In this document: in pieces, positions 62,880-64,000 of the stretch
Layout of the letters: each line of letters begins with the position of its first letter
Position numbering within the stretch: the stretch's first letter is position 1
Made by a program: the position numbers and the translations under genes
Assembly: GCA_965199595.1 (NCBI GenBank)
Contig: OZ241182.1
Location: 2,542,001 to 2,606,000 of the forward strand
Source of the DNA: JBBROS01 sp965199595
Lineage (GTDB): Bacteria; Pseudomonadota; Alphaproteobacteria; Acetobacterales; Acetobacteraceae
Length of the DNA: 64,000 nt
Reading direction: 5' to 3'
The notes under the pieces: generated by a model
What the model saw: only the letters and a program-made list of their open reading frames with translations
What the model was told of the DNA's origin: nothing
Databases searched by the model: none

Positions 62880-63851
62880 TCATCCCAGGCTCTTGCGAAT
62901 GATCATGCGCATCACGAACATGCCGGTGCACAGGGAGAGCAGCGCCAGGCCGAGGATCATGCGCCCGCTTTCCTCCCAGAACAGGATGCCGATGTAATCC
63001 GGGTTGATCGCGTACAGCGCGCCGCCGCTGACCACCGGCAGGCAGCCCAGGATCAGCGAGCTGGTGCGCGCCTCGGCACTCAGCGCATGGCCGCGCGCCT
63101 GCATCGCCACCCGCTTGCGCGTCACCTCGGCCAGCAGGTCCAGCGTCTCGCTCAGCCCACCGCCGGTCTGCGCCTGCAGCGCAAGGGCGGCGGCGAAGAA
63201 GCCGTACTCCGGCAGGTCGTTGCGCTCCGCCATCTCGCGCAGCGCCACCTCCATCGGCACGCCGATGCTGATCTGGTCCGCCAGGCGGTCGAACTCCTTG
63301 GCCGTGGGCTGCTGGCTCTCCGTCGCCACCGCCCGCAGCGCCTGGCTCACCGGGATGCCGACCCGCACGGCGCGCACGATCAGCCCCAGCGCGTCCGGGA
63401 ACTGCCCCCGCAGCCTGGTGACCCGCTTGGACGCCATCATGTTGAACCCGGCCCGGCTCACCGCGACCGTCACCACCGGCATCAGCACCCAGGCCAGGCT
63501 GCCCAGGATGCCCGAGCCCATCGCCACCGCCACCCGCCCGGCGACCAGACCGATGATGATCACGTAGTACCAGGCGAGCGAATACTGCTCGGTCTTGGAC
63601 AGCGAGAACCCGAACACGCCGGTCAGCTGGTCGCGCCACTCCGCCCGGGGCTTCGCATCCTTGCGCGTGATCGAGGGCAGCGCCGCCAGCGCCTTGGGCC
63701 GGCTGAACGCCGTCACGCCATCGATGCGTGCCTGAACCGCCCTGTCGTCGTTGCTGGTGCGCAGCAGCACCAGGCCCGCCAGCGCCGCCGCGAAGAACAG
63801 CAGCGGCCCCGCCACCAGCAGGGGCACCGGGATGCCGCCCGGCTCCGTCAT
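62880..63851 (-). CDS. tadB: Type II secretion F family protein TadB
   Basis: A 323-residue membrane protein, partner of TadC in the Tad pilus inner-membrane platform. It has N-terminal membrane segments, a central pair (YYVIIIGLVAGRVAVAMGSG and WVLMPVVTVAVSRAG), the T2SSF domain with FPDALGLIVRAVRVGIPVSQALRAV and LALQAQTGGGLSETLDLLAEVTRKRVAM, and a C-terminal helix pair. It starts 9 bases after the tadA stop. Confidence 0.93.
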   Translation of the reverse strand: MTEPGGIPVPLLVAGPLLFFAAALAGLVLLRTSNDDRAVQARIDGVTAFSRPKALAALPSITRKDAKPRAEWRDQLTGVFGFSLSKTEQYSLAWYYVIIIGLVAGRVAVAMGSGILGSLAWVLMPVVTVAVSRAGFNMMASKRVTRLRGQFPDALGLIVRAVRVGIPVSQALRAVATESQQPTAKEFDRLADQISIGVPMEVALREMAERNDLPEYGFFAAALALQAQTGGGLSETLDLLAEVTRKRVAMQARGHALSAEARTSSLILGCLPVVSGGALYAINPDYIGILFWEESGRMILGLALLSLCTGMFVMRMIIRKSLG

Positions 63852-63860
63852 CGCCGGGTG

Positions 63861-64000
63861 TCACTCAAGGTTGCCGTCCAGTGCGCGCATCCAGGCCTCG
63901 TCGAGGCCGAAATACACCAGGCGCGACATGAAGGTCGGCCGGGCCTTGCTGACCTTGTAGGCGCCGAACAGCCGCCCGTCCGTCCCCATGCCGGCGATCT
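63861..64000 (-). CDS. tadA: Tad pilus assembly ATPase TadA/CpaF, C-terminal end
   Basis: Only the last 46 residues are inside the window; the gene continues past the right edge. The visible part (AGMGTDGRLFGAYKVSKARP followed by a TFMSRLVYFG segment) resembles the C-terminal tail of CpaF-type secretion ATPases, which has G.dG...G.....rP.F......G. Its place directly before tadB supports the call. No ATPase motif can be checked here. Confidence 0.7.
   Translation of the reverse strand, partial: IAGMGTDGRLFGAYKVSKARPTFMSRLVYFGLDEAWMRALDGNLE

Overview
This is a GC-rich (clearly above 65 percent by eye) chromosomal window from an alphaproteobacterium, most likely of the family Acetobacteraceae. 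The evidence is the gene complement: a transaldolase joined to glucose-6-phosphate isomerase inside a pentose-phosphate operon, an IS1031-like element of the IS5 family, and a pst/phoU/phoB block together with an sdhE-mfd/recG divergent pair. Coding density is very high. Many neighbouring genes overlap by 4 bases (ATGA, GTGA, TTGA) or are separated by only a few bases.

Layout. 1-3 kb: tail of a DUF2252 protein, a 14-helix-type MFS exporter and an SDR dehydrogenase. 3-10 kb (minus strand): the phosphate block pstS-pstC-pstA-pstB-phoU-phoB, headed by a good Pho box, followed by a peptide-type solute-binding protein; then tRNA-Val. 10-18 kb: N-formylglutamate amidohydrolase, a lytic transglycosylase, an acyl-CoA dehydrogenase and a first RND efflux pair. 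17.5-21.4 kb: a small glycoconjugate-like cluster (acyl-CoA dehydrogenase-like, PIG-L deacetylase, convergent glycosyltransferase) and an LpxR-type lipid A deacylase, then tRNA-Ser and two small unknown genes. 22-33 kb: DsbA-like protein, a secreted unknown, mfd and sdhE divergent from recG, and a GAF-GGDEF-EAL protein. 33-43 kb: FMN-dependent hydroxy-acid dehydrogenase, a PNPOx-like flavoprotein and a GST divergent from a LysR regulator, then a second RND efflux operon whose first gene is an in-frame TetR-adaptor fusion, then maiA. 43-55 kb (minus): a long sugar-phosphate operon read as tkt, tal-pgi, gnd, zwf, HAD phosphatase, pgl, retropepsin-like lipoprotein, gntK, rpiA, ROK glucokinase, histidine phosphatase. 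55-59 kb: HAD phosphatase, ChaC, uvrB, an OmpR-type regulator. 59.9-61.1 kb: an AT-rich intergenic island and a complete IS1031-like insertion. 61-64 kb: the end of a tad (Flp pilus) locus, tadA-tadB-tadC-tadD.

How the genes work together. The phosphate block is a complete high-affinity importer plus its negative modulator and response regulator, but no phoR sensor kinase is present. The sugar-phosphate operon holds the oxidative and non-oxidative pentose phosphate enzymes and gluconate entry. Two of its genes, tal-pgi and tkt, are each broken by an apparent loss of one C in a CCC run. These may be sequencing errors or real lesions.

The most unusual feature is the TetR-adaptor fusion at 37258-38994. 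A full-length TetR repressor runs in frame through a signal-peptide-like segment into a periplasmic RND adaptor, directly behind a perfect 12-base palindrome. It could be a membrane-tethered, self-regulating efflux component, or two proteins made from one frame by internal initiation. Function calls rest on recognised motifs and gene order read by eye; no database search was possible.
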